From NCBI RefSeq assembly GCF_014217625.1, contig NZ_CP043641.1:620001-684000 (forward strand): 64,000 bases of DNA. The letters are read 5' to 3'. The notes beneath the pieces are model-generated. The model searched no databases. It saw only the letters and a list, made by a program, of their open reading frames with translations, and was not told the origin of the DNA. The DNA comes from Leifsonia shinshuensis (GTDB lineage: Bacteria; Actinomycetota; Actinomycetes; Actinomycetales; Microbacteriaceae). This document shows positions 53,123 to 60,874 of the stretch, piece after piece. A program made the translations under genes and the position numbers. The stretch's first letter is position 1; each line of letters opens with the position of its first letter.

Positions 53123-53488
53123 ATGGAGACAGGGGAGCGCTCGATCTTCTCGCGCATCATCGCGGGGGAGATCCCGGCCGATGTCGTGTACGACAGCGAA
53201 CGCATCATCGCGTTCCGCGACATCGCGCCGAAGGCGCCCGTGCACCTGCTGGTCGTGCCCAAGACGGAGCAGTACCGCGACGTCGTCGAGCTGGCTGCGG
53301 GCGACCCCGCGCTGCTCGCGGAGCTGGTGGCCACCTCCAAGAAGCTCGCGGACGAGCACGCGGACGGCGACTTCCGTCTGATCTTCAACACCGGCGCCGG
53401 CGCGGGACAGACCGTGTTCCACGTCCACGCCCACATACTGGGCTCGCCCGACGGCGGGCTCGAGGAAGGAAGCCTTGGCGACGAGTGA
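53123..53488 (+). CDS. HIT family protein (histidine triad nucleotide-binding)
   Basis: A 121-residue HINT-type protein. The triad is His100, His102 and His104 in VFHVHAHILG. It opens with IFSRIIAGEIPADVVYDSERIIAFRDIAP, the standard N-terminus, and hydrolyses purine nucleoside phosphoramidates. The ATG at 53123 is chosen over 53114 because TAGGAT lies seven bases upstream. It sits between rsmE and phoH, and its stop overlaps the phoH start region by 14 bases. Confidence 0.93.
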   Translation: METGERSIFSRIIAGEIPADVVYDSERIIAFRDIAPKAPVHLLVVPKTEQYRDVVELAAGDPALLAELVATSKKLADEHADGDFRLIFNTGAGAGQTVFHVHAHILGSPDGGLEEGSLGDE

Positions 53489-54602
53489 CCCGACGACCCC
53501 GGATGGCCAGCGGACCCCGGATGGCCAGACCACGCCGGGAGGTTCGGCTGAGGCGCGCCTGAGCGTCGACGGGATCCAGATGGTGCGGCTGCTCGGCCCC
53601 CAGGACCGCCTGCTCACCACGCTGGAGCGGCAGTACCCGCTCGTCGACGTGCACGTGCGCGGCAACGAGATCAGCCTCACCGGCGACCCGGCGCAGGTCG
53701 CCGCGGCGCGCGCGCTGCTGGAGGAGCTGCTGCAGATGGTCCGCAACGGCCAGGACCTCGGCCCGGCCGAGGTCGCCAGCTCCGCGCGGATGATGCGCAG
53801 CGACCTGAACCTCAGCCCGTCCGACGTGCTGAGCCAGGCGATCCTCACCGCGCGCGGCAAGAGCATCCGGCCGAAGACGCTCGGCCAGAGCCAGTACGTC
53901 GACGCCATCGACCACAACACCATCGTGTTCGGCATCGGCCCGGCCGGAACCGGCAAGACGTACCTCGCGATGGCGAAGGCCGTCCAGGCGCTGCAGCGCA
54001 AGGAGGTCAGCCGCATCATCCTGACCCGTCCCGCGGTGGAGGCCGGCGAGCGGCTGGGCTACCTGCCCGGCACCCTCACCGACAAGATCGACCCGTACCT
54101 GCGCCCGCTGTACGACGCGCTCAACGAGATGCTCGACCCGGAGCTCGTGCCCAAGCTGCTCGCCGCCGGCACGATCGAGGTGGCGCCGCTGGCGTACATG
54201 CGCGGCCGCACGCTCAACGACTCGTTCATCATCCTGGACGAGGCGCAGAACACCACGCCCGAGCAGATGAAGATGTTCCTCACCCGGCTCGGCTTCAACT
54301 CGAAGATGGTCGTCACCGGCGACATCACGCAGATCGACCTCCCGAACGCCGCCAGCGGCCTGCGGCTGGTCACGCGCGTGCTGAACGACATCGACGACAT
54401 CCACTTCTCGCGGCTGACCAGCGACGACGTCGTGCGGCACAGCCTCGTCGGCCGGATCGTCGACGCCTACACCGAGTACGACGCCAAGCAGCAGGCGCGG
54501 CAGTACGAGCGCGAGGAGGCCCGCGAGTTCGCGAACCGCGCCGAACGCCGCTCCGGCATGCCGCGCGACCACCTCCCGAAACGACAGGGCCCGACACGAT
54601 GA
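53475..54602 (+). CDS. phoH: PhoH family ATPase
   Basis: A 375-residue PhoH-like protein of the RNA-metabolism type. The N-terminus has a TPDGQ repeat, then a KH-like region (LTTLERQYPLVDVHVRGNEISLTGD), and the ATPase with Walker A GPAGTGKT (155-162), ILTRPAVEAGERLGYLPGTLTDKIDPY and LDEAQNTTPEQMKMFLTRLG. I start at the TTG at 53475 since GGAAGGA lies four bases upstream. It is probably coupled with the HIT gene by overlap. The neighbour ybeY acts in rRNA maturation, which suits a PhoH role with RNA. Confidence 0.92.
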   Translation: MATSDPTTPDGQRTPDGQTTPGGSAEARLSVDGIQMVRLLGPQDRLLTTLERQYPLVDVHVRGNEISLTGDPAQVAAARALLEELLQMVRNGQDLGPAEVASSARMMRSDLNLSPSDVLSQAILTARGKSIRPKTLGQSQYVDAIDHNTIVFGIGPAGTGKTYLAMAKAVQALQRKEVSRIILTRPAVEAGERLGYLPGTLTDKIDPYLRPLYDALNEMLDPELVPKLLAAGTIEVAPLAYMRGRTLNDSFIILDEAQNTTPEQMKMFLTRLGFNSKMVVTGDITQIDLPNAASGLRLVTRVLNDIDDIHFSRLTSDDVVRHSLVGRIVDAYTEYDAKQQARQYEREEAREFANRAERRSGMPRDHLPKRQGPTR

Positions 54603-55060
54603 GCATCGAGATCAACAACGAGTCCGCCATCGAGGTGGACGAGTCCGCCCTGCAGCGCCTCGCTGGCTACGCGCTCGACATCATGCACGTGCACCCCGAC
54701 GCCGAGCTCGCGATCGTCCTGGTGGACGAGGCGGCGATGGAGCAGCTGCACGTGCAGTGGATGGACGAGCCGGGCCCGACGGACGTGCTCAGCTTCCCGA
54801 TGGACGAGCTGCGCCCGGGCACCGAGGAGGAGCCGGCTCCGGCCGGGCTGCTCGGCGACGTCGTGCTGTGCCCGCAGGTCGCGCAGGTGCAGGCGGAGAC
54901 CGCCGGCCACACCCTCATGGAGGAGCTGCTGCTGCTGACCACGCACGGCATCCTCCACCTGCTCGGCTTCGACCACGCCGAGCCGGCGGAGGAGCGGGAG
55001 ATGTTCGGCATCCAGCGCGACATCCTCGTGGGCTTCGCCCGCTACGACCGACAGCGCTAG
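54599..55060 (+). CDS. ybeY: Endoribonuclease YbeY (rRNA maturation)
   Basis: A 153-residue metal-dependent RNase. The zinc motif is His116-x3-His120-x5-His126 in THGILHLLGFDH. PGPTDVLSFPMDE is the other conserved block. It matures 16S rRNA 3' ends and takes part in late 70S quality control. The ATG at 54599 overlaps the phoH stop (ATGA). Confidence 0.96.
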   Translation: MSIEINNESAIEVDESALQRLAGYALDIMHVHPDAELAIVLVDEAAMEQLHVQWMDEPGPTDVLSFPMDELRPGTEEEPAPAGLLGDVVLCPQVAQVQAETAGHTLMEELLLLTTHGILHLLGFDHAEPAEEREMFGIQRDILVGFARYDRQR

Positions 55061-55067
55061 GCGCCGG

Positions 55068-56456
55068 ATGCTCGCAACCCTGTTCTTCGTCGTCGCCTTC
55101 CTCCTGGTGGCGTTCGGCGGGCTCATGGCGGCCGTGGACTCCGCGCTGGCGGTGCAGTCGCGCGGCGACATCGCCGACCTCGCCGAGACCTCCCGGGCGA
55201 AGAAGTCGCTGGCGGCGATCGCGGAGGACCCCGGCGCGTACTTCAACGCGATCAACTTCAGCCGCATCATCGCGGAGACCACCGCCGCGGTGCTCGTGAC
55301 GCTTGCCTTCGAGCAGATCTTCGAGGAGTGGTGGATCTCGCTGATCCTCTCGGCGGCGATCATGACGGGCGTCTCGTTCGTGCTGGTCGGCGCCAGCCCG
55401 CGCAGCGTCGGCCGCGCCAACTCGCGCGTCCTGCTGCAGCTCACCGCGCCGCTGGTGCACGGCATCCGGGTCGTGCTCGGCCCCATCCCGGGCGGCCTGG
55501 TCGCGCTCGGCAACCGGGTGACCCCCTCCCGCGCCCGCTCGGCCCCGGTGACGAGCGAGGAGCAGCTGCTCAGCATCGTGGACGAGGCGACCGAGTTCGA
55601 CGTGCTGGAGGAGGACGACCGCGAGCTCATCCACTCGATCTTCGAGTTCAGCGACACCGTCGTCCGCGAGGTGATGGTGCCGCGCACCGACATGATCACG
55701 ATCGACATCTCGGCCGGGCTCGGCACGGCGATGGGGATGTTCTTCTCCACCGGCGTCTCCCGCATGCCGGTGATCGACGGCGACCCGGACGAGGTGGCCG
55801 GCATCCTCTACCTGAAGGACGTGGCGAAGCTCAGCTACGAGAGCGCGCTCGGCGCCGACGCGATCACGATGGGCGAGCTGGCGCGGCCCGCGCTGTTCGT
55901 GCCGGAGTCGCAGAAGGCCGACGCGCTGCTGCGGCAGATGCAGCTGGAGTCCAACCACCTGGCGATGGTGGTGGACGAGTACGGCGGCATCGCTGGGCTG
56001 GTCACGCTGGAGGACCTCATCGAGGAGCTGATCGGCGACATCTCCGACGAGTACGACCACGAGGTGGAGCTCGTGCAGCAGCTCGGCGGAGGCCGGCTGC
56101 GGGTGGCGACGCGGCTGCCCATCGACGACCTGGGCGAGCTGTTCGACATCGAGATCGAGGACGAGGACGTCGACAGCGTGGGCGGCCTGGTCGCGAAGGC
56201 GCTCGGGAGGCTGCCGGAGGTGGGCTCCACCGTCGCCGTGCACGGCCTCCGCTTCACGGTCGACCGGATCGACGGACGGCACAAGCACGTCAGCACGGTG
56301 CTCGTGGAGCGGGACACGGCGCTGCTGCCGGAGCCGCACGAGGACGCGGCGCCGGACCGGCCGGAGAAGCAGGACAAGCACGACCGGCACGACAAGCCGC
56401 ACAAACCCGCCAAGCAATCCAAATCCGACCGCCAGCACAAGGAGGCCCGCGCATGA
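55068..56456 (+). CDS. Hemolysin family/CNNM transporter (CorC type)
   Basis: A 462-residue membrane protein of the CNNM/CorC group, linked to magnesium and other divalent-cation transport. It has an N-terminal DUF21 membrane domain (LFFVVAFLLVAFGGLMAAVDSAL, residues 3-26, and two more segments), a CBS pair (REVMVPRTDMITIDIS, then MGELARPALFVPESQKADALL) and a C-terminal CorC_HlyC domain (RLPIDDLGELFDIEIEDEDVDSVGGLVA). The last 40 residues are unusually rich in His, Lys and Asp (DKHDRHDKPHKPAKQ), a possible metal-binding tail. Its stop overlaps the era ATG. Confidence 0.92.
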   Translation: MLATLFFVVAFLLVAFGGLMAAVDSALAVQSRGDIADLAETSRAKKSLAAIAEDPGAYFNAINFSRIIAETTAAVLVTLAFEQIFEEWWISLILSAAIMTGVSFVLVGASPRSVGRANSRVLLQLTAPLVHGIRVVLGPIPGGLVALGNRVTPSRARSAPVTSEEQLLSIVDEATEFDVLEEDDRELIHSIFEFSDTVVREVMVPRTDMITIDISAGLGTAMGMFFSTGVSRMPVIDGDPDEVAGILYLKDVAKLSYESALGADAITMGELARPALFVPESQKADALLRQMQLESNHLAMVVDEYGGIAGLVTLEDLIEELIGDISDEYDHEVELVQQLGGGRLRVATRLPIDDLGELFDIEIEDEDVDSVGGLVAKALGRLPEVGSTVAVHGLRFTVDRIDGRHKHVSTVLVERDTALLPEPHEDAAPDRPEKQDKHDRHDKPHKPAKQSKSDRQHKEARA

Positions 56457-57346
56457 GCGAGTACCACGCCGGATTCGTCTCGTTCGTCGGCCGCCCCAAC
56501 GTGGGCAAGTCGACGCTGACCAACGCGCTCGTCGGCGAGAAGGTGGCGATCACCAGCTCCAAGCCGCAGACCACCCGCCGCGCCATCCGCGGCATCGTCC
56601 ACCAGCGCGGCGGCCAGCTCATCCTGGTCGACACCCCGGGCATCCACCGGCCGCGCACCCTCCTGGGCGAGCGCCTGAACACCCTGGTGCAGTCCACGCT
56701 GGGCGACGTGGACGTGATCGGCTTCTGCGTGCCAGCCGACGAGAAGATCGGCCCGGGCGACCGCTTCATCAACGACCAGCTGGACGACTACCCGAACGCC
56801 AAGAAGGTCGCGATCGTCACCAAGATCGACGCCGCGGGCAAGACGCAGGTCGCCGAGCAGCTGCTGGCCGTCTCCGCGCTGCGCGAGTGGGAGGCGATCA
56901 TCCCGATCTCCGCGACCAGCAGCATCCAGCTCGACACGCTCGCCGCGGAGCTGATGAAGCTGCTTCCCGAGTCGCCCGGCCCGCTGTACCCGGAGGACGC
57001 GATCACCGACGAGGGCATCGAGGACCGCATCGCGGAGTACATTCGGGAGGCCGTGCTGGAGGGCGTCGAGGACGAACTTCCGCATTCGCTCGCGGTGACG
57101 ATCGACGACATCGTGGAGCGCGACGACAAGGACCTGGTGGAGGTCTACGCCAACCTGTTCGTGGAACGCGACAGCCAGAAGGCGATCGTCATCGGCAAGG
57201 GCGGCTCCCGCATCCGCGACGTCGGCGCCGAGGCGCGCAAGCCGATCGAGGAACTCCTCGGGCGGAAGGTGTTCCTGTCGCTGCGGGTGAAGGTGGCGAA
57301 GGACTGGCAGCGGGATCCGAAGCAGCTGGGGCGGCTGGGGTTCTAG
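56453..57346 (+). CDS. era: GTPase Era
   Basis: A 297-residue GTPase that binds 16S rRNA 3' end and aids 30S assembly. G1 is GRPNVGKST (13-21), switch I has TTRRAIRG, G3 is DTPG (HRPR follows). The G4 motif reads TKID instead of NKxD, a known variant in Actinobacteria. The KH domain has VIGKGGSRIRDVGAEARKPIEELLGRKVFLSLRV. ATG overlaps the previous stop (ATGA). Its location next to ybeY fits a shared role in ribosome maturation. Confidence 0.97.
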   Translation: MSEYHAGFVSFVGRPNVGKSTLTNALVGEKVAITSSKPQTTRRAIRGIVHQRGGQLILVDTPGIHRPRTLLGERLNTLVQSTLGDVDVIGFCVPADEKIGPGDRFINDQLDDYPNAKKVAIVTKIDAAGKTQVAEQLLAVSALREWEAIIPISATSSIQLDTLAAELMKLLPESPGPLYPEDAITDEGIEDRIAEYIREAVLEGVEDELPHSLAVTIDDIVERDDKDLVEVYANLFVERDSQKAIVIGKGGSRIRDVGAEARKPIEELLGRKVFLSLRVKVAKDWQRDPKQLGRLGF

Positions 57347-57426
57347 GGGCGGGTCGCCTGGACCGCCGTCGTACATCCCCAGGATGATTCCACGCTCCGG
57401 ATGCGGGCGCGCGGCCTCCCGCCCCG

Positions 57427-57432
57427 TACCGT
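57427..57432 (+). promoter_or_regulatory. Predicted -10 box of the histidine kinase gene
   Basis: TACCGT lies six bases before the ATG at 57439, a candidate leaderless start; the intervening AGAGAT is not a convincing ribosome binding site. Confidence 0.4.
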
Positions 57433-57438
57433 AGAGAT

Positions 57439-59316
57439 ATGCCAGATCGGACACGCGTGCTGAGTGCGCTCGCGCCGCACCGCTGGGTGCTGGAGCCCGC
57501 GCTGGCCGTCGTGCTGTTCGGGGTGTGGCTGATCACCGGCCTCCCGTTCGACCTGGCCGGGGCGCTGGCCGTGCTGCTCTACTGCGCAGCCGTCGCGCTC
57601 TCGCGGGTGCTGCCGGTGGTGGCGCTGGAGATCGCGTGGCTGGCGGTCATCGCCGAGCTGAGCGAGGGGAGTTCGCTGCCGCTGCCGCACCGGCTGATCT
57701 CGGCCGTCGCGGTCGTCATCGCGCTGTTCGGGATCGCGTCGCACGGCGGAAAGGTCGTGCGCTGGTTCGGGTTCGGCTCGGCCATCCTCTGGGCGCCGGC
57801 GCTCGCCTACCTCTTCACCGTGCGCGGCGACCTCAAGTTCCCGCAGTTCGGGCCGGTGATCGGCGGCTACTACACGAGCCAGGGCGTCGGGCTCCTGATG
57901 ATGAGCCTGCTGCTGGCCGTCGTGTTCGTCAGCGCGTGGCTGCTCGGCTTCCTCGTCGCGCGGCAGCGGGCGACCGCGACGTCCGGGCCGGTCCCGTCGC
58001 TGCTGGTCTGGCTGGCGTCGCCCGGCGGCGGCGCACCGGGCCTCGGCGCGCCGGGGGAGGAGGGCGACGGGCCCAAGCTGGTGCGGAGGCTGACCCGGCC
58101 GCAGCTGACCTTCGACATCGCGGGCGCCGTCGCCTACGTGTTCTTCTGCCTGGTGACCGACTTCACGTCGAGCCTCGTGCCGTCCGACGCCGGGCGCTCG
58201 ACGTTCCTCGTGCTGATCGTCTTCGCGGTCGCCGTCGCGCTGCGCCGGATGTCGCCCGCGGTCTCGCTCGCCATCGCGTGGCTCGCGGCCGTGGTGCAGA
58301 TGACCACCGGGCACAACATCCTGGTCAGCGACATCGCGGTGCTCGTGGTCCTCTACGCGACGGCGCTCTACGGCGACCGGGTGGTCCGCTACGCCGGCCT
58401 GATCTCCGCCGGGGTCGGCGCGTTCGTCGCCTCGCTCTACCTGACCCTGACCTCCGCGCTCGCCCAGGGCTACTTCGACCTGCTGTCGTCGCAGCTCACC
58501 GGGATGGCGCTGCAGTTCGCGTTCCTGTTCGTGGTGAGCGCGACCGTGCTCGGGCTGTCCTGGGTGCTCGGTCTGCTCGTCCGCACCTGGCGGAACGCCC
58601 GTGCGTCCCGGCACGCCCAGGTGCAGGCCGAGCTCGACCGCAACCGGGCCGAGGAGGTCGTGGTCGTCGAGCAGGAGCGCACCCGCATCGCGCGCGACAT
58701 GCACGACGTCGTCGCGCACTCGCTCGCGGTCGTCATCGCGCAGGCCGACGGCGCCCGCTACGCACGGCACGCCGACCCGGACGCCGTGGACACCGCGCTG
58801 GAGACCATCGCCGCGACGGCGCGCTCCGCGCTGGTCGACGTGCGCGTGCTGCTGGCCGAGCTGCGGCAGAGCCAGCCGGAGGGGCCGCAGCCGTCGCTCG
58901 CCGACGTGGACCAGACCGTCGAACAGGTGCGAGCGGCCGGCCTCCCCGTCACCATGGAGCGCCGCGGCGAGCTCGACGGGCTCGGCTCAGCGCAGCAGAT
59001 CGCCGCGTACCGCATCGTGCAGGAGGCGCTCACCAACGCGCTCCGGCACGGCGACACCACCCGCCCGGTCTCCGTCGTGCTCGCCCAGGCGGGCGGCGCC
59101 GACTCAGGCCCGGGCATCGTCATCACCGTGAGGAACAGCATGAAGACACCGACACCGGAACCCCTGGCCACCGGCGGCCTCCCGCGCATCGGGCACGGCC
59201 TCCCCGGGATGCGCGAGCGAGCGACCCTGGCGGGCGGCTCGCTGTCGGCGGGGCCGGCCGGCGACGGCTTCGTGGTCACGGCGTTCCTGCCGGTGGTGTC
59301 GGGAGTGCGCGCGTGA
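57439..59316 (+). CDS. Sensor histidine kinase (NarL/DesK type) with duplicated membrane sensor
   Basis: A 625-residue membrane kinase. The phosphorylated His422 is in ERTRIARDMHDVVAHSLAVV, typical of HisKA_3 kinases, and the ATPase part (EALTNALRHGDTT; GLPGMRERATLAGGSL) follows. The membrane region of 400 residues appears duplicated: ALSRVLPVVALEIAWLAVI with HGGKVVRWFG mirrors ALRRMSPAVSLAIAWLAAV with YGDRVVRYAG about 250 residues later. The two halves are joined by a Gly-rich cytoplasmic loop (SPGGGAPGLGAPGEEGDG). It pairs with the response regulator next door; its stimulus is unknown. Confidence 0.9.
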   Translation: MPDRTRVLSALAPHRWVLEPALAVVLFGVWLITGLPFDLAGALAVLLYCAAVALSRVLPVVALEIAWLAVIAELSEGSSLPLPHRLISAVAVVIALFGIASHGGKVVRWFGFGSAILWAPALAYLFTVRGDLKFPQFGPVIGGYYTSQGVGLLMMSLLLAVVFVSAWLLGFLVARQRATATSGPVPSLLVWLASPGGGAPGLGAPGEEGDGPKLVRRLTRPQLTFDIAGAVAYVFFCLVTDFTSSLVPSDAGRSTFLVLIVFAVAVALRRMSPAVSLAIAWLAAVVQMTTGHNILVSDIAVLVVLYATALYGDRVVRYAGLISAGVGAFVASLYLTLTSALAQGYFDLLSSQLTGMALQFAFLFVVSATVLGLSWVLGLLVRTWRNARASRHAQVQAELDRNRAEEVVVVEQERTRIARDMHDVVAHSLAVVIAQADGARYARHADPDAVDTALETIAATARSALVDVRVLLAELRQSQPEGPQPSLADVDQTVEQVRAAGLPVTMERRGELDGLGSAQQIAAYRIVQEALTNALRHGDTTRPVSVVLAQAGGADSGPGIVITVRNSMKTPTPEPLATGGLPRIGHGLPGMRERATLAGGSLSAGPAGDGFVVTAFLPVVSGVRA

Positions 59317-60002
59317 GCGCCCCGATCACGGTCGCCCTCGTCGACGACCAGGCGCTGTTCCGCGCGGGGATCCGCATGCTGATCGGCTCGCAGCCCGACC
59401 TGGAGTTCGCCGGAGAGGCGTCCGACGGGCGCGAAGGGGTGGCGCTGGTGCGCGAGAAGCGCCCGGACGTGGTGCTGATGGACATCCGGATGCCCGTGAT
59501 GGACGGCATCGCCGCCACGGCGCGGATCGTGGAGGAGGCCGAGCGGGAGGGCCGGGCGCCGGCCCGCATCATCGTGCTCACCACCTTCGACCTGGACGAG
59601 GCCGCGGCGCGCGCGATCCGCAGCGGCGCCAGCGGCTTCGTGCTGAAGGACGCGGAGCCGGAGTTCCTGCTCGCCGCCATCCGCACCGTCCACGCCGGAA
59701 GCGCGGTGATCGCGGCCGGGGCGACCCGGGAGCTGTTCGAGTATTTCTCCGACAGCCAGCAGGCCAAGCAGACGCCGCCAGAGTTCGCCACGCTCACCAG
59801 CCGCGAGCGGGAGATCTTCGTGCTCGCCTCGCGCGGGCTCAGCAACTCGGAGATCGCCGGGTCGGAGTTCCTCAGCGAGGCGACCGTGAAGACCCACATC
59901 AGCCGCATCCTGGCGAAGCTCGGCCTGCGCGACCGGGTGCAGATGGTGGTCTACGCGTTCGAACACGGGCTGACCGGGGGTGCGGCCGAGCGGGCGGAGT
60001 AG
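59313..60002 (+). CDS. NarL/LuxR-type response regulator
   Basis: A 229-residue two-component regulator. The phosphoacceptor is Asp57 (VVLMDIRMP), with acidic pair Asp11-Asp12 and the LTTFDLDEAAARAIRSGASGFVLKD block of the receiver domain. The C-terminal LuxR helix-turn-helix is LTSREREIFVLASRGLSNSEIA and EATVKTHISRILAKL. GTG overlaps the kinase stop (GTGA), so the two proteins are made together. The neighbouring ABC exporter is a probable target. Confidence 0.93.
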   Translation: MSAPITVALVDDQALFRAGIRMLIGSQPDLEFAGEASDGREGVALVREKRPDVVLMDIRMPVMDGIAATARIVEEAEREGRAPARIIVLTTFDLDEAAARAIRSGASGFVLKDAEPEFLLAAIRTVHAGSAVIAAGATRELFEYFSDSQQAKQTPPEFATLTSREREIFVLASRGLSNSEIAGSEFLSEATVKTHISRILAKLGLRDRVQMVVYAFEHGLTGGAAERAE

Positions 60003-60027
60003 GGATTTCACCCGCAGATCATCCTCT

Positions 60028-60055
60028 GGGCTGATCCCCTGTGGATCCTCAGCCC
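60028..60055. promoter_or_regulatory. Dyad upstream of the ABC exporter genes
   Basis: GGGCTGA (60028-60034) and TCAGCCC (60049-60055) form a 7-nt inverted repeat, flanking a GATCCCCTGTGGATC core which adds a second inner dyad. It is 25 bases upstream of the TAGCGT box (60080-60085) and could be an operator for the adjacent response regulator, or a terminator. Confidence 0.4.
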
Positions 60056-60091
60056 GATCCGGTGGCGTCGCCGGCTTCCTAGCGTGGAGGC

Positions 60092-60874
60092 ATGCACACT
60101 CCCGACACCATGGTGGCTCGCGTCGACGGCGCGACGAAGACCTACGGATCCGGCTCCAACCGGGTCATCGCCCTCGACGACGTGACCGTCGGCATCCCGG
60201 CCGGCCGGTTCACCGCCATCATGGGGCCGAGCGGTTCCGGCAAGTCGACGCTAATGCACGTGATGGCCGGGCTGGACTCCGTGACCGGCGGGCGCGTGTT
60301 CCTCGGCGACACCGAGATCACCGGGATGGGCGACGGGGAGCTGACCGTCCTGCGCCGCCGCCGGGTCGGGTTCGTCTTCCAGGCGTTCAACCTCGTCCCG
60401 ACGCTCGACGTGCGGGCGAACATCCTGCTGCCGTTCGAGATCGACGGCCGCCGCCCGACGCTCCCGCAGCGCGAGTGGATCGACGGCCTGATCGAGCTGC
60501 TGGGCCTGACAGACCGGCTCACCCACCGCCCGCACGAGCTGTCCGGCGGCCAGCAGCAGCGCGTCGCGATCGTCCGCGCGCTGGCGACCCGGCCGGACCT
60601 GGTGTTCGCAGACGAGCCGACAGGCAACCTCGACTCGCGCACCGGCCGGGAGGTCCTCGGTGTGCTGCAGGAGGCCTCCCGCAGCTACGGCCAGAGCATC
60701 GCGATGGTCACGCACGACCCGGTGGCGGCGAGCTACGCCGACCGCATCGTCTTCCTTGCCGACGGCCGTGTGGTCGCTGAGCGGGAGCGCTCGACGGCGG
60801 AGGAGATCTCCGCGTTCATGCTCGGCATGGAGGCGCAGGACGTGGAGGCGCAGGACGTGGAGGCGCACGCGTGA
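60092..60874 (+). CDS. ABC transporter ATP-binding protein (MacB/LolD type)
   Basis: A 260-residue ATPase of the MacB-like group. Walker A is GPSGSGKST (residues 45-53), signature LSGGQQQR, Walker [14 protein letters not shown], and [15 protein letters not shown] is the switch region. The C-terminus has a tandem repeat [14 protein letters not shown] coded by two perfect 15-bp units (60829-60858). It has TAGCGT six bases upstream plus GGAGG, so it may be leaderless or leadered. It is followed by a permease with overlapping GTG (60871). Confidence 0.93.
   Translation: MHTPDTMVARVDGATKTYGSGSNRVIALDDVTVGIPAGRFTAIMGPSGSGKSTLMHVMAGLDSVTGGRVFLGDTEITGMGDGELTVLRRRRVGFVFQAFNLVPTLDVRANILLPFEIDGRRPTLPQREWIDGLIELLGLTDRLTHRPHELSGGQQQRVAIVRALATRPDLVFADEPTGNLDSRTGREVLGVLQEASRSYGQSIAMVTHDPVAASYADRIVFLADGRVVAERERSTAEEISAFMLGMEAQDVEAQDVEAHA
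60829..60867 (+). repeat. 15-bp tandem repeat in the ATPase gene
   Basis: GGAGGCGCAGGACGT occurs twice in a row (60829-60843, 60844-60858) and a third partial unit (60859-60867) follows. The repeat ends four bases before the permease start codon and can vary by slippage without changing frame (15 bp). Confidence 0.85.
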
